Shown: positions 15,777-24,278 of the stretch, piece by piece | How the letters are laid out: the number at the start of each line of letters is the position of its first letter | Numbering within the stretch: the first letter of the stretch is position 1 | NCBI GenBank assembly: GCA_025455015.1 | Contig: JALONI010000029.1 | Location: 1-32,849, forward strand | DNA length: 32,849 nucleotides | Source of the DNA: Cyclobacteriaceae bacterium | GTDB lineage: Bacteria; Bacteroidota; Bacteroidia; Cytophagales; Cyclobacteriaceae | Direction: 5' to 3' | Translations under genes and position numbers: made by a program | The notes under the pieces: model-generated | The model's input: the letters and a program-made list of their open reading frames with translations, nothing else | What the model was told of the DNA's origin: nothing | Database searches by the model: none

Positions 15777-17549
15777 TTATTTCAAGGCGTTGCGGAAGGC
15801 CTCGGTTGCCGAAAACTTGGCAAACTCAAGGTCCGTCAATGCTTTTTCTTTCAACGAGCTGTCGATGGCTACGGCCTTGGTCAGGTTGCTCACCACGGCT
15901 TCGCCATTGCTGGTTTGCGCGGCTGCCACGGCTGCTCCGTAGAAACCAAGCGCAAAGTTGCTGTTCTTGGCAGTTGCGTCAGCAAACGAGCGCGAAGCGC
16001 TGTTGGCATCTTTGTTCAGCAACTGGGCCAAGCCTTTGTTGAACAAGTTTACATCGGTTTCGGTAGCTGCCGAAGTGGAGGCCACGGCCGCGCTGTAGTT
16101 AGCCATGTAGATTTCGCAGGCACCCTTCACTCCGTTCACCCCGCGGGTCACATCGTTGTTGGCCCCGGCCAATGCCTTGTTGGCATGAGCGTAGGCTTTG
16201 TACGGGTTGCCTTTCCAGAGCGCGATGGTAGCCAGGTTGGCGTGCACTTCGGGTGTCTCGCGCAAGCGGGCCGCAATTTCCAATTGTGCCTGTGCTTTGT
16301 CGGCCAGTTCAGCCGCGCGCGAAGGATTTTCGATGGCCTGGAACAGATAGGCTGCGCCCAGGTTGTTGTGCGCATTCCAGTTGGTTCCCTTTTTCGTGGC
16401 GGCCTCGTAGATGGCTACTTTCTCCTCCAACGAAGGCGTGAGCGTACCGGCATACATCAGTTCTTCGAACGACAGCGCATCGGCCGAGGCAGAGCCTTGC
16501 GTGATCTGCTTAGCCAACACCGAAATCTCGGCATCGGTCTTTTTTACTTTCAGCGTGAGGATTTCGGTTTTTGCCGTACGCAGGCCGGGGTACACATCGC
16601 GGAACACCTTGGCGTACGTGGGTACCTTCTTCATCTGCTTTTCCTGATCTTCGAAAGAACCTCCGGCATTGATGATGTTGAGGTAAGCCGACTTGTCATC
16701 AGCCGTGATGCCTTCGTATTTCGCCAACGCGGCCTTGAACTCGTTCCAATCGTCTACCACGGGCTTGAGGATGAATTTGATCGAATCGGCCATGCCTTTG
16801 TAGTCATACTTCTTCATTTGGCCACGGTAGTACTTTTCGATGGCCTTGGCGCGCTCTTCTGACAGTTTGCTGTTGATGCGCTCGGCACCTTCGGGCGAGT
16901 GGGTACCGGTGATGGTCACCGTGCGGGTCACGTTTTTCGCTGCAATAAATGCATCCAACTGCTTTCCTTTGTCGCTTTTCGTTTCGGACGTACGCAATAC
17001 CGACTTACCGCGTTCAAAGATAAAATCGGGAATTACGACCGGCACCAACTCTTCCTGGTTGTTATACCCATGATCGGCATAGGTGGCGAAGTAGGACTTC
17101 TGCACCAGCTTCGAGGTGGTGATGATGCCCGTGGCCACGTCCAGGCGAGGGGTGGTTTTGGTTTTGGTGCCTTTGCCGGCCACGCCCTGCACTTGTACCG
17201 TGCCTGTCTTGTAGGCGTCCTGGTAGGGGAAGGACTGGCTCTTTTTTACGGGCGTTTGTTCCGTTTTGCTGTTGGGGTAATCTTCGGCCTTGAAAACCGC
17301 AGGCTCCAGGGCCAACTCGTTTTCGCCATACTTGTAGAAAGTATTGAGCGTGTAGGTGGTCCCTTTTTTCAACATTTTCGCGGGCAGGTTGCCGGTCATG
17401 TCAAACACCACGGTGTCCTTGTGGACTTCCAGCGGATTGGGTTTTACCTCTAGTTTTTGCTCTTTGGCAGCTTTGATCATCTGCGGAAGCGTGCAACCCG
17501 AAAAGGTCAGGGCTCCGATGATCACGAACGCATAAACGAATTTTCTCAT
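15777..17549 (-). CDS. OmpA-domain and TPR-repeat lipoprotein
   Basis: A 590-residue envelope lipoprotein: signal peptide with lipobox FSGC (C19), a region of ~150 residues of unknown fold, an OmpA-like domain around 172-285 (PDFIFERGKSVL, then TITGTHSPEGAERINSKLSEERA, the usual peptidoglycan-binding pattern), and tetratricopeptide-like helical repeats in the last ~220 residues (for example NAHNNLGAAYLFQAI and EVHANLATIALWKGN). It probably anchors to the outer membrane by lipid, binds peptidoglycan through the OmpA domain, and offers the TPR part for protein contacts. The start is ATG 17549; the TTG at 17615 is part of the promoter. The gene has its own promoter and terminator and is likely monocistronic. 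It is not the usual PorE layout of type IX secretion, and I do not know a named homologue. Confidence 0.8.
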   Translation of the reverse strand: MRKFVYAFVIIGALTFSGCTLPQMIKAAKEQKLEVKPNPLEVHKDTVVFDMTGNLPAKMLKKGTTYTLNTFYKYGENELALEPAVFKAEDYPNSKTEQTPVKKSQSFPYQDAYKTGTVQVQGVAGKGTKTKTTPRLDVATGIITTSKLVQKSYFATYADHGYNNQEELVPVVIPDFIFERGKSVLRTSETKSDKGKQLDAFIAAKNVTRTVTITGTHSPEGAERINSKLSEERAKAIEKYYRGQMKKYDYKGMADSIKFILKPVVDDWNEFKAALAKYEGITADDKSAYLNIINAGGSFEDQEKQMKKVPTYAKVFRDVYPGLRTAKTEILTLKVKKTDAEISVLAKQITQGSASADALSFEELMYAGTLTPSLEEKVAIYEAATKKGTNWNAHNNLGAAYLFQAIENPSRAAELADKAQAQLEIAARLRETPEVHANLATIALWKGNPYKAYAHANKALAGANNDVTRGVNGVKGACEIYMANYSAAVASTSAATETDVNLFNKGLAQLLNKDANSASRSFADATAKNSNFALGFYGAAVAAAQTSNGEAVVSNLTKAVAIDSSLKEKALTDLEFAKFSATEAFRNALK

Positions 17550-17583
17550 GGTTTTAAATTTGTGGGTTACCTCAAACGAGTGG

Positions 17584-17615
17584 CAAAAGTACGTTTTTAA
17601 TGAAATTTTGTGCAA
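17584..17615 (-). promoter_or_regulatory. Promoter of the OmpA-TPR lipoprotein gene
   Basis: Minus strand: TTG (17615-17613), 21-base spacer, TACTTTTG (17591-17584). This is a full match to the Bacteroidota TTG/TAnnTTTG promoter, with a leader of about 30 bases before ATG 17549. The best promoter in the window by sequence. Confidence 0.65.
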
Positions 17616-17780
17616 TTATAGAGCAAAAAATTGAGAGGCGACAGGCGGGGCGATAGCCGATGTGGCCATCCGTTTGCCAAGCGGAATTTTTGTCGGTAAA
17701 CAGGCTTTAAACCCGGGTAAAGTGTTTTCCGGAAGGCCCGGTCTTAGAACGGTTTTAGATTTTTTCACCATCTTCGCGCC

Positions 17781-18002
17781 ATGGTTGTCAGACGCATCCA
17801 AGATTTTTTTGAGCAGTACGCCTTTGGGGTGTGCACCTTTTTGGGCGAAAAACTGGGGCTGGCCAGCTCGTCCATCCGGCTGTTTTTTATCTACTTGTCG
17901 TTTTTAACGCTGGGGTCCCCGATTGTCATTTACCTGTCGCTGGCCTTCATCCTGGACATGCGCAGGCACTTGCGCAAGCGCAGCACTATTTGGGACTACT
18001 GA
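17781..18002 (+). CDS. Small PspC-like membrane protein
   Basis: A 73-residue protein with one main hydrophobic region (~33-59: RLFFIYLSFLTLGSPIVIYL) preceded by a FGVCTFLGEKLGLASSSIR segment and followed by a basic tail (RRHLRKR). This is the PspC-domain pattern, in which a short amphipathic part with a Gly-Val-Cys/Gly motif precedes a membrane helix. PspC proteins sense envelope stress in Proteobacteria; the short Bacteroidota versions have no established role. ATG 17781 follows a 165-base stretch (17616-17780) in which I see no gene or convincing signal. The 3' end overlaps the convergent glycosyltransferase gene by 17 bases. Confidence 0.7.
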   Translation: MVVRRIQDFFEQYAFGVCTFLGEKLGLASSSIRLFFIYLSFLTLGSPIVIYLSLAFILDMRRHLRKRSTIWDY

Positions 18003-19014
18003 ACCGCGCCTTCGGCAGCTCGCTGAATCGCTGCGTGCCGTTGAGGTAGTAGTCGCGCACCACGCTTCCCCCATACATTTCGGTTACCGCATAGGGTGTT
18101 GCGGCCAATGCCCTGCGTTTGGCACGCTCGCGCGGGAAGGACTTCACAAAATGATAATGCGCCCGAAACACGGCCGCGGTATGGGCCCAGCCCGTGCGCA
18201 CAAACGATAGGGCAGCCACCCAGTCCAACATGAGGCGCAGCGCGATTTTCCACCACAAATCAGGTGGGGGTGCGTGTTTGTACAACAGGCTCAAGCCATT
18301 GCGGAAGTTGAGGTACGTTTTCCGGCTGCTGCCCGCGGCCAGGGTGCCTCCGCCCACATGAAACACCGTGCTCTCCGGCAAACACCACACCTCAAATCCG
18401 GAGCGCCTGACCTTCCAACACAGGTCAATTTCTTCCATGTGCGCAAAGTAATCCTTGTCAAGACCACCGAGGGCATGAAAAACGGACGCACGCACCAGCA
18501 TGCACGCGCCTGAGGCCCAAAACACGGGCCGGGGCTGATCGTACTGGCCCGCGTCTTCTTCGAGGTGGCTAAAAATACGGCCGCGGCAAAAAGGATAGCC
18601 CAGCACATCCACAAAGCCGCCTGCCGCCCCGGCATATTCAAAATGCGTTTTTTGCCTTTGCGCTTTTATTTTGGGCTGCACGGCCGCGGTGTTGGGGTTG
18701 CCATCCAGCCAGTTAATCAGCGGGGCAAGCCAGCCGGGCGTTACCTCCACGTCCGAGTTCAGCAGCACGTAGTAGTCGGCCGCCACCTGCGCCAACGCGC
18801 GGTTGTAGCCCTCACAAAAGCCCCAATTTTGGCCCAGGTCCAATAAGGTTATGGTCGGAAACTGCTCGCGCACCAACCGCTGCGATCCATCGGTCGATCC
18901 ATTGTCGGCAACCACAAGGGTTGCATCCGGGCTGTGGGCGACTACGGCCGGCAGAAAGGCGCGGAGGAAATGCTCGCCATTGAAGTTGAGTATGACTACC
19001 GCGGTGCGCGTCAT
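17986..19014 (-). CDS. Family 2 glycosyltransferase (WbbL/rhamnosyltransferase-like)
   Basis: A 342-residue GT-A-fold glycosyltransferase. The N-terminus MTRTAVVILNFNGEHFL, the VADNGSTDGS loop, the metal-binding NSDVE motif (~86-90) and the WASGACMLVRASVF and FAHMEEIDLCWKVRR motifs (acceptor site and catalytic base region) are characteristic of the GT2 group that includes rhamnosyltransferases. It transfers a sugar from a nucleotide donor to a glycan or lipid-linked acceptor; the actual sugar cannot be read. No other polysaccharide gene is adjacent. The ATG overlaps the ybaB stop by 4 bases, so the two are co-translated, which looks incidental rather than functional. The C-terminal ~70 residues are basic, as in membrane-associated members. 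Confidence 0.88.
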   Translation of the reverse strand: MTRTAVVILNFNGEHFLRAFLPAVVAHSPDATLVVADNGSTDGSQRLVREQFPTITLLDLGQNWGFCEGYNRALAQVAADYYVLLNSDVEVTPGWLAPLINWLDGNPNTAAVQPKIKAQRQKTHFEYAGAAGGFVDVLGYPFCRGRIFSHLEEDAGQYDQPRPVFWASGACMLVRASVFHALGGLDKDYFAHMEEIDLCWKVRRSGFEVWCLPESTVFHVGGGTLAAGSSRKTYLNFRNGLSLLYKHAPPPDLWWKIALRLMLDWVAALSFVRTGWAHTAAVFRAHYHFVKSFPRERAKRRALAATPYAVTEMYGGSVVRDYYLNGTQRFSELPKARFSSPK

Positions 19015-19346
19015 CCCAGCAGGCTGCTTAAATCCATGCCTGGGATGTTGGGCAGCAGTCCTTCGGTACTTTTGCGAATCTCCTCTTTGGCCAGCACTTC
19101 GGCCTCTTCCCCGGCTTTGTTGACAGCCGCGATGATCAGGTCTTGAAGCAGTATTTTGTCGTCAGCCTTGAGCAGGGACGGGTCAATGTCCAGGGCGATC
19201 AGCATTTTTTTTCCGTTTACGGTGGCTTTGACCAGGCCGCCTCCGGCTTCGCCCGTGGCGTTGATGAACTTGAGTTTTTCCTGGGCCTCTTTCATCTTGG
19301 CTTGCATCTCTTTCACCTTGCCCATCATTTTCATCATGTCAAACAT
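19011..19346 (-). CDS. ybaB: YbaB/EbfC family nucleoid-associated protein
   Basis: A 112-residue protein with the YbaB layout: Met-rich helix MFDMMKMMGKVKEMQAKMKE, a beta-sheet core with GGGLVKATVNGKK, the ALDIDPSLL strand and a C-terminal helix with AGEEAEVLAKEEIRK. The family forms dimers that bind DNA and helps compact the nucleoid or regulate genes. In many bacteria it lies beside dnaX and recR; here it sits before a glycosyltransferase. A longer frame opens with TTG 19367, but that codon lies inside a perfect TATCTTTG -7 element, so ATG 19346 is the start. Confidence 0.9.
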   Translation of the reverse strand: MFDMMKMMGKVKEMQAKMKEAQEKLKFINATGEAGGGLVKATVNGKKMLIALDIDPSLLKADDKILLQDLIIAAVNKAGEEAEVLAKEEIRKSTEGLLPNIPGMDLSSLLG

Positions 19347-19364
19347 AGCGCGTGTTGTTTGGGG

Positions 19365-19372
19365 CAAAGATA
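19365..19372 (-). promoter_or_regulatory. -7 element of the ybaB-glycosyltransferase transcript
   Basis: TATCTTTG on the minus strand, a perfect TAnnTTTG match ending 18 bases before ATG 19346. No clear -33 TTG is seen at the normal spacing. Confidence 0.5.
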
Positions 19373-19407
19373 GGGATTGTTGCTGCCTGTCGGGGCGCTG
19401 CGGGTGT

Positions 19408-21297
19408 TCATTTGCGCATCAACGCCACCGTGCCCGTTTTGGTTACTGTTTGGCCGGTCTTGTCCACCACGGTGGCGCGCCACACATAGGCTGACTCGGG
19501 TAGGGGCTGCCCGCGCAGGGTGCCGTCCCACGGCTCGTTATTGTCGGTAAAAAAAACCGTGTTGCCCCAGCGGTCAAACACATGCAGTTGCATGCGTTCG
19601 ATGTATTTGCCAAACACGGCAAAGGTATCGTTCAGGTTGTCGTTGTTGGGTGTGAAGGCCGTGGGCGTAATCAGCCGCGGCTCTTTGCGGATGGTGACGG
19701 AGTTGGAATAGGACACAGGCAAACCGGCCTGAACAGCGGTGGCCTCCACCCGATAGGTGATCAACTGGTTTTCGTCATCGTCATCCACAAACACTGTGTC
19801 GTTGGCCGCGAGGGGCGGAAGGATGTTGATCAGATTGCCTTGGCCGTCATACCGCTCGATGCGGTAGTTTCGTACCCCGTTGTTCCAACCTTTGTAGCCG
19901 CTCCACGCCAGGGCCACTTCGGTGCCGGCCTGCGGGCGGGCAGTCAACCGCAGGGGGCAAACCACCCCCCCGGGGGCGGCCGTGTTTGCGCAGGCATCGC
20001 CATAGCCAATGCGGTAGCAAAAAGGTATTTCCGTTTGATAGCCGTCATCCAGGAAATTGGGCGAGGTGGTTTCGGCCAGCGGCTGGAACGGAGCGTTGCC
20101 GCTTCGCCTGGATACGGTGTAGCGGTCGGCTAACGCGGAGGGTGGCTGCCATAGCAAGGTAGCCCCTGCCGCATCCACCACGGCACTGGTGTTGATGATG
20201 GGCGGGAGGGCGCGCGTCACAAACGAGACGCCACAGCGCGGGGCCGAGGTGCTGGTGCTGCCGTTGGTGTAGCGCGTGATGACGCGGTAGCAGTAGTTGA
20301 TGTTGCAAGTGATGTCCACATCGGTGAAAGACGTGGGTATGCCCGGCACCACGCGCGTCAATGAATTGTTGTTGTTGTCGGGCTCTACCCGTTCAATGCG
20401 GGTTTGATTGGCTGCGATGCCTGTGTTGGGGATTGTCCATGCCAGGTTGTTAGAGCCATTCGTGAGCGTGAGCGTAAACCGATGGCTGCAAATGACGGGT
20501 GAATACGCCACCACCGCATTGGCGCAGGGGTCAAAGGTGCCAATCCGGAAACAATAGAAATTTTGGTCGGTATTCAGGTTGCTCAACGTGGTGGCGGTTG
20601 CCTGATAGATCGTTCGCACCGTCTGAAACCCCGCGGTGCCATTGGTGGCGATCTCCAAGCGGTACTGAATCGCGGGATCGGGATTCAAGGCCAAGTCAAT
20701 CTGCGAAGCGCTGGCGGTGGTGAGCCCCTGAATGGTGCCGGGCGGCAGCGTGTTGACGGCACTGAAGGGCAGCACGCGTTCGGTGCAATTGAATGCCCCG
20801 TCTACGTTGCGGCCGCGTACGCGGATGGTGTAATTGCCCGCGGCTGCATAGGTGTGCTCAATGCTTGGATGGGTGCCGGATGGGATGGCCACCGTGTTCC
20901 CATCACCCAGGTTGATCGAGTAGCTGTCATAGGTTTGGTCGGTCACGTTCACCCGCACACGCCTGCCGCCACACGAGTACAATTCTACCGCGGGGGTGAT
21001 GTTCGGTTCCACCGTAACGGTGATGAAATCCTGGAAGTTGGGGAAAAAGACGCGCACCTCGTAGGTGCCGGGCGTATTGAACGTATGCGTAAACGTAGGC
21101 GAGGGAGTCTCGTTTTCATAGCGGACGTTACACGCGCCCACACACAGCGCACCGGTGTTGAGGGTGATCGTGAGCGGGGCACAGCCGCGCTTTTCGTTCA
21201 CGGTAAAGTTGCCCCCCACGCTGGTATACGGTTGCGCCAGCGCCACGGCCGGAAGGCTCATGGCCCAAATGACCACCCACGTTTTTACCCCTGCCAT
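19408..21297 (-). CDS. Secreted PKD/fibronectin-like protein with type IX secretion type B C-terminal domain
   Basis: A 629-residue protein with a signal peptide (residues 1-21, ending ALA before QPY) and two PKD-type domains in the first ~180 residues (TFTHTFNTPGTYEVRV and SIEHTYAAAGNYTIRV). Several fibronectin-III-like modules follow, with repeated pairs such as NFYCFRIG, NYCYRVI and PFCYRIG. The end is a CHU_C/gliding-motility domain (~545-629: ITPTAFTPNNDNLNDTFAV, HVFDRWGNTVFF, EPWDGTLRGQPLPESAYVW). That C-terminal domain directs export by the type IX secretion system and attachment to the cell surface. Likely a surface adhesin or binding protein; no enzymatic domain is visible. Its ATG overlaps the hutH stop by 13 bases. 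I see no terminator in the 61 bases before ybaB. Confidence 0.87.
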   Translation of the reverse strand: MAGVKTWVVIWAMSLPAVALAQPYTSVGGNFTVNEKRGCAPLTITLNTGALCVGACNVRYENETPSPTFTHTFNTPGTYEVRVFFPNFQDFITVTVEPNITPAVELYSCGGRRVRVNVTDQTYDSYSINLGDGNTVAIPSGTHPSIEHTYAAAGNYTIRVRGRNVDGAFNCTERVLPFSAVNTLPPGTIQGLTTASASQIDLALNPDPAIQYRLEIATNGTAGFQTVRTIYQATATTLSNLNTDQNFYCFRIGTFDPCANAVVAYSPVICSHRFTLTLTNGSNNLAWTIPNTGIAANQTRIERVEPDNNNNSLTRVVPGIPTSFTDVDITCNINYCYRVITRYTNGSTSTSAPRCGVSFVTRALPPIINTSAVVDAAGATLLWQPPSALADRYTVSRRSGNAPFQPLAETTSPNFLDDGYQTEIPFCYRIGYGDACANTAAPGGVVCPLRLTARPQAGTEVALAWSGYKGWNNGVRNYRIERYDGQGNLINILPPLAANDTVFVDDDDENQLITYRVEATAVQAGLPVSYSNSVTIRKEPRLITPTAFTPNNDNLNDTFAVFGKYIERMQLHVFDRWGNTVFFTDNNEPWDGTLRGQPLPESAYVWRATVVDKTGQTVTKTGTVALMRK

Positions 21298-22790
21298 GCT
21301 TCTTCCTTTAACCAGCGTTCGGTGCGGGTCAGGTCTTCACCCAACACGCGATCTCGTTCTATAAACGGCACCACGGCCCTGAAAGTATCCACCCATTGCT
21401 CCAGTGCCGGAGACGTCTTTAACGGCCTGCGAAAGGCCAAGGCTTGCGCGGCTGTCAGGCATTCAATGGCTAAAATCGAATACACATTGTCCACCACGCG
21501 TTTGGCTTTGGTGGCTGCGTTTGCCCCCATGCTCACGTGATCCTCCTGCCCGTTGGAGGAGACGATGCTATCCACCGAAGCGGGCGTACACAACTGTTTG
21601 TTTTGGCTCACGATGGAGGCCGCGGTGTATTGGGGAATCATCAATCCCGAATGAATACCCGGATTGGCCACGAGGTAATGGGGCAACTCGCGCGCCCCGG
21701 AAATCAGTTGATACGTTCTTCGCTCGGAGATATTGCCCAACTCGGCCACCGCAATGGCCAGATAGTCCAGCGCCAGCGCCAGGGGTTGGCCATGAAAATT
21801 TCCGGCCGAGATGATCGTATCGTCTGACGGGAACACGTTGGGGTTGTCCGTCACACTGTTGATCTCGGTTGTCACAATGCCGGCTACATGGGTAATGGCA
21901 TCGGCCGTAGCCCCGTGCACCTGCGGTATGCAGCGAAACGAATAGGGGTCTTGTACGTGCCGTTTGGGTTGTGCGATCAGCTCACTTCCGTGGAGGTGGG
22001 CCCGCACCGCGCGGGCTACCCGGTGCTGACCGGCATGCGGCCGCAAGTCGTGCACGCGACTGTCAAACGGCTCGAGGCGGCCGTCAAAGACATCCAGCGA
22101 AAGCGCCCCGATTTTGTTGGCCAACGCGAGAAGCCGCTCCGCATGCAATACACACCACACCGCATACGCTCCCATAAACTGCGTGCCGTTGAGCAGCGCC
22201 AGCCCTTCTTTGCTTTGCAAATGGATTTTCTCCCATCGTTTTTCGTGCAGCAGTTCACCGCCTTTGAGTACCCGGTTTTTCCAGCGCACTTCGCCCAGGC
22301 CAATCAGCGGCAGCGAGAGGTGCGCCAAGGGGGCCAGGTCGCCCGAGGCACCCAGCGACCCCAATTCAAAGACGCGCGGCAGGATGTCGTCATTGAGCCA
22401 GTCGATCAGCCGTTGCACGGTGGTCAGTTGCACGCCACTGTGCCCGTAGCTCAACGATTGGATTTTAAGAAACAACATCAGCCTCACCATTTCTTCGGGC
22501 ACTTCCGGGCCGGTGCCGCAGGCGTGCGACATCACCAGGTTTTCCTGGAGGGGCTCCAGTTGGTGGGCCGGAATGTTTTTGTTGTACAGCGACCCAAATC
22601 CGGTGTTGATGCCGTACAATGGCGCAGTGGTGTTTCGCAGTTTATTGTCCAGGTAGTGGCGGCACGTTTGGATGCGCTCGCGACTCGCCTCCGAAAGGAT
22701 TACCTCGGCCTGTCCTGCGGCCACGGCCGTCAGCGCATCAAGCGCAAGCAGATCGGGCGATATGGCAATGATTTTTTTTGGCACGGCCAC
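21285..22790 (-). CDS. hutH: Histidine ammonia-lyase
   Basis: A 501-residue MIO-type aromatic amino acid lyase. The MIO cofactor precursor Ala-Ser-Gly is at 148-150 (GSLGASGDLAPLAHL), the catalytic tyrosine is Y59 (LYGINTGFGSL), and MSHACGTG with H89 plus the QEDHVSMG motif favour histidine (or tyrosine) over phenylalanine as substrate. It converts L-histidine to urocanate and ammonia. No other hut gene is nearby; the rest of the pathway must be elsewhere or absent. The start is a GTG directly after the hisS stop (TGAGTG); GTG two codons later is an alternative, and there is no ATG close to the N-terminus. It shares the hisS transcript. Confidence 0.9.
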   Translation of the reverse strand: MAVPKKIIAISPDLLALDALTAVAAGQAEVILSEASRERIQTCRHYLDNKLRNTTAPLYGINTGFGSLYNKNIPAHQLEPLQENLVMSHACGTGPEVPEEMVRLMLFLKIQSLSYGHSGVQLTTVQRLIDWLNDDILPRVFELGSLGASGDLAPLAHLSLPLIGLGEVRWKNRVLKGGELLHEKRWEKIHLQSKEGLALLNGTQFMGAYAVWCVLHAERLLALANKIGALSLDVFDGRLEPFDSRVHDLRPHAGQHRVARAVRAHLHGSELIAQPKRHVQDPYSFRCIPQVHGATADAITHVAGIVTTEINSVTDNPNVFPSDDTIISAGNFHGQPLALALDYLAIAVAELGNISERRTYQLISGARELPHYLVANPGIHSGLMIPQYTAASIVSQNKQLCTPASVDSIVSSNGQEDHVSMGANAATKAKRVVDNVYSILAIECLTAAQALAFRRPLKTSPALEQWVDTFRAVVPFIERDRVLGEDLTRTERWLKEEAWQG

Positions 22791-24155
22791 TCAGCCAAGG
22801 CGTTGGATCAACTCTTCCAAGGTCATCTTTTGTTGCTCACCCGTTTCCATCGTTTTCACGGTCAGTTGGCCGCTGGTCAATTCATCTGCACCGATGACTA
22901 CCGTGAAACGCACCTTCTTTTTGTCGGCAAACTCCAGTTGTTTTTTGATTTTCACCAAGTCGGGATAGACTTCGGTGGCGATGCCACGCGCACGCAGGCG
23001 CGCAGCCGCCCCCAGGGCGAAGGTTCGTGTGGCCTCATCAAAGTGGGCCAGCAAAACGGTAGTCGACCGGGTGGTTTCTTGGGGGAAGGCGGCAAGTTCC
23101 TCCAAGGCATCGTACAGCCGATCCACGCCAAACGAAAAGCCTACCCCCGATACCCCCGGCATCCCAAACATGCCCGTCAGGTTATCGTACCGGCCGCCAC
23201 CACTCACGCTGCCAATGGCCACGTGGTTTATTTTTACTTCGAAGATACAGCCCGTGTAGTAGGAGAGCCCCCGCGCCAATGCCAAGTCAAATTCCACGTG
23301 CTCGGCAGTGCCCCCATAGCGTTGGAGTAGCATCAGCACCTCGGCCACTTCGCGCAGGCCTTTTTGCCCGTTGGGCGATGCCGCGAACTGCGTTTGCAGA
23401 AAAGACTGCTTGTCAGCGGTGGTGCCCTTAAAATTCAAGACCGAAAAAACACGTTCAATACCCTCGCGATCGATGCCCCTAGTTAGCAATTCGTCTCTGA
23501 CTTTATCCTCTCCGATTTTATCCAGCTTATCGATGGCAACAAACAGCGATGACTCGTTTGCCTGGGCGTGGGCTACTTCGGCCAAACCTGTCAAGATGCC
23601 GCGGTGGTTGAGTTTGATTGTGTAGTCTGCGATGTTCAGCCGTTGGAATACCTCGGTGATCATCAGGATGATTTCGGCTTCGCACAGGAGTGAGTCGGTG
23701 CCCACCACGTCTGCATCGCATTGATAAAATTCGCGGTAGCGGCCTTTTTGCGGTCGGTCGGCCCGCCATACCGGTTGAATCTGGTAGCGTTTGAAGGGAA
23801 AGGTGATGTCATGCCGGTTCATGACCACGTAGCGCGCAAAAGGTACGGTGAGGTCATAGCGGAGGCCTTTTTCGGAGATCACCGATGCGAGGCTTTTGCT
23901 GTCACGGTTTCCCATGAGCGTGGTGTCTGCCTCTTTGAGAAAGTCGCCCGAGTTGAGGATTTTAAACAGCAACTGATCGCCCTCCTCTCCGTACTTTCCG
24001 GTAAGCGTGGAGAGGTTTTCCATGGCCGGTGTTTCCAGCGGCAGGAAGCCATACGTTTGAAACACCTGACGGATGTGGTTCAGGATAAACTGGCGCTTGG
24101 CCATCTGTGCCGGTCCAAAGTCGCGGGTGCCTTTGGGTAACGTGGGTTTTTCCAT
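22791..24155 (-). CDS. hisS: Histidine-tRNA ligase
   Basis: A class II aminoacyl-tRNA synthetase of 454 residues that charges tRNA-His. Landmarks: KPTLPKGTRDFGP at the N-terminus, motif 2 (PVWRADRPQKGRYREFYQCD, ~129-147), the histidine-specific ARGLSYYTG motif (~294-302), motif 3 (GVGFSFGVDRL, ~337-347) and a C-terminal anticodon-binding domain. The frame opens with TTG 24182; ATG 24155 (MEKPTLPKG) gives the usual family N-terminus, and ATG 24167 is possible. First gene of a tight run hisS-hutH-secreted protein, divergent from the basic mini-protein gene. Confidence 0.95.
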   Translation of the reverse strand: MEKPTLPKGTRDFGPAQMAKRQFILNHIRQVFQTYGFLPLETPAMENLSTLTGKYGEEGDQLLFKILNSGDFLKEADTTLMGNRDSKSLASVISEKGLRYDLTVPFARYVVMNRHDITFPFKRYQIQPVWRADRPQKGRYREFYQCDADVVGTDSLLCEAEIILMITEVFQRLNIADYTIKLNHRGILTGLAEVAHAQANESSLFVAIDKLDKIGEDKVRDELLTRGIDREGIERVFSVLNFKGTTADKQSFLQTQFAASPNGQKGLREVAEVLMLLQRYGGTAEHVEFDLALARGLSYYTGCIFEVKINHVAIGSVSGGGRYDNLTGMFGMPGVSGVGFSFGVDRLYDALEELAAFPQETTRSTTVLLAHFDEATRTFALGAAARLRARGIATEVYPDLVKIKKQLEFADKKKVRFTVVIGADELTSGQLTVKTMETGEQQKMTLEELIQRLG

Positions 24156-24248
24156 ACTGAAATCCATGCAAGGTACGCGCAAAACCTCGTTTTTGGCCGT
24201 TTGGGAAAATAATTGGCGCGCAGTCGGCCGAAAATGGCAAAACCTGTT

Positions 24249-24256
24249 TATTTTTG
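24249..24256 (+). promoter_or_regulatory. -7 element for the 50-residue basic protein gene
   Basis: TATTTTTG, a perfect TAnnTTTG match, ends 22 bases before ATG 24279. A TTG is present at 24213-24215 but is too far for the usual spacing. Confidence 0.5.
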
Positions 24257-24278
24257 CAGCCTTTAAAAGAAAATCGCC

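Noticed and set aside
17616-17780. Possible gene or RNA between the OmpA-type gene and the PspC-like gene
   Set aside because: No open frame with coding character, no hairpin with a T run and no full promoter match; AATTTTTG near 17690 lacks the first T and a -33 partner.
20563-21540. A 325-codon plus-strand open frame opposite the secreted PKD protein
   Set aside because: Antisense to a gene with clear signal peptide, PKD and C-terminal sorting domain; composition (Gly, Arg, Val) is that of a shadow frame.
21888-23330. A 480-codon open frame on the plus strand, antisense to hutH and hisS
   Set aside because: It crosses two well-recognised genes on the other strand, its product looks like translated GC-rich antisense (rich in Gln, His, Arg) and has no recognisable domain.
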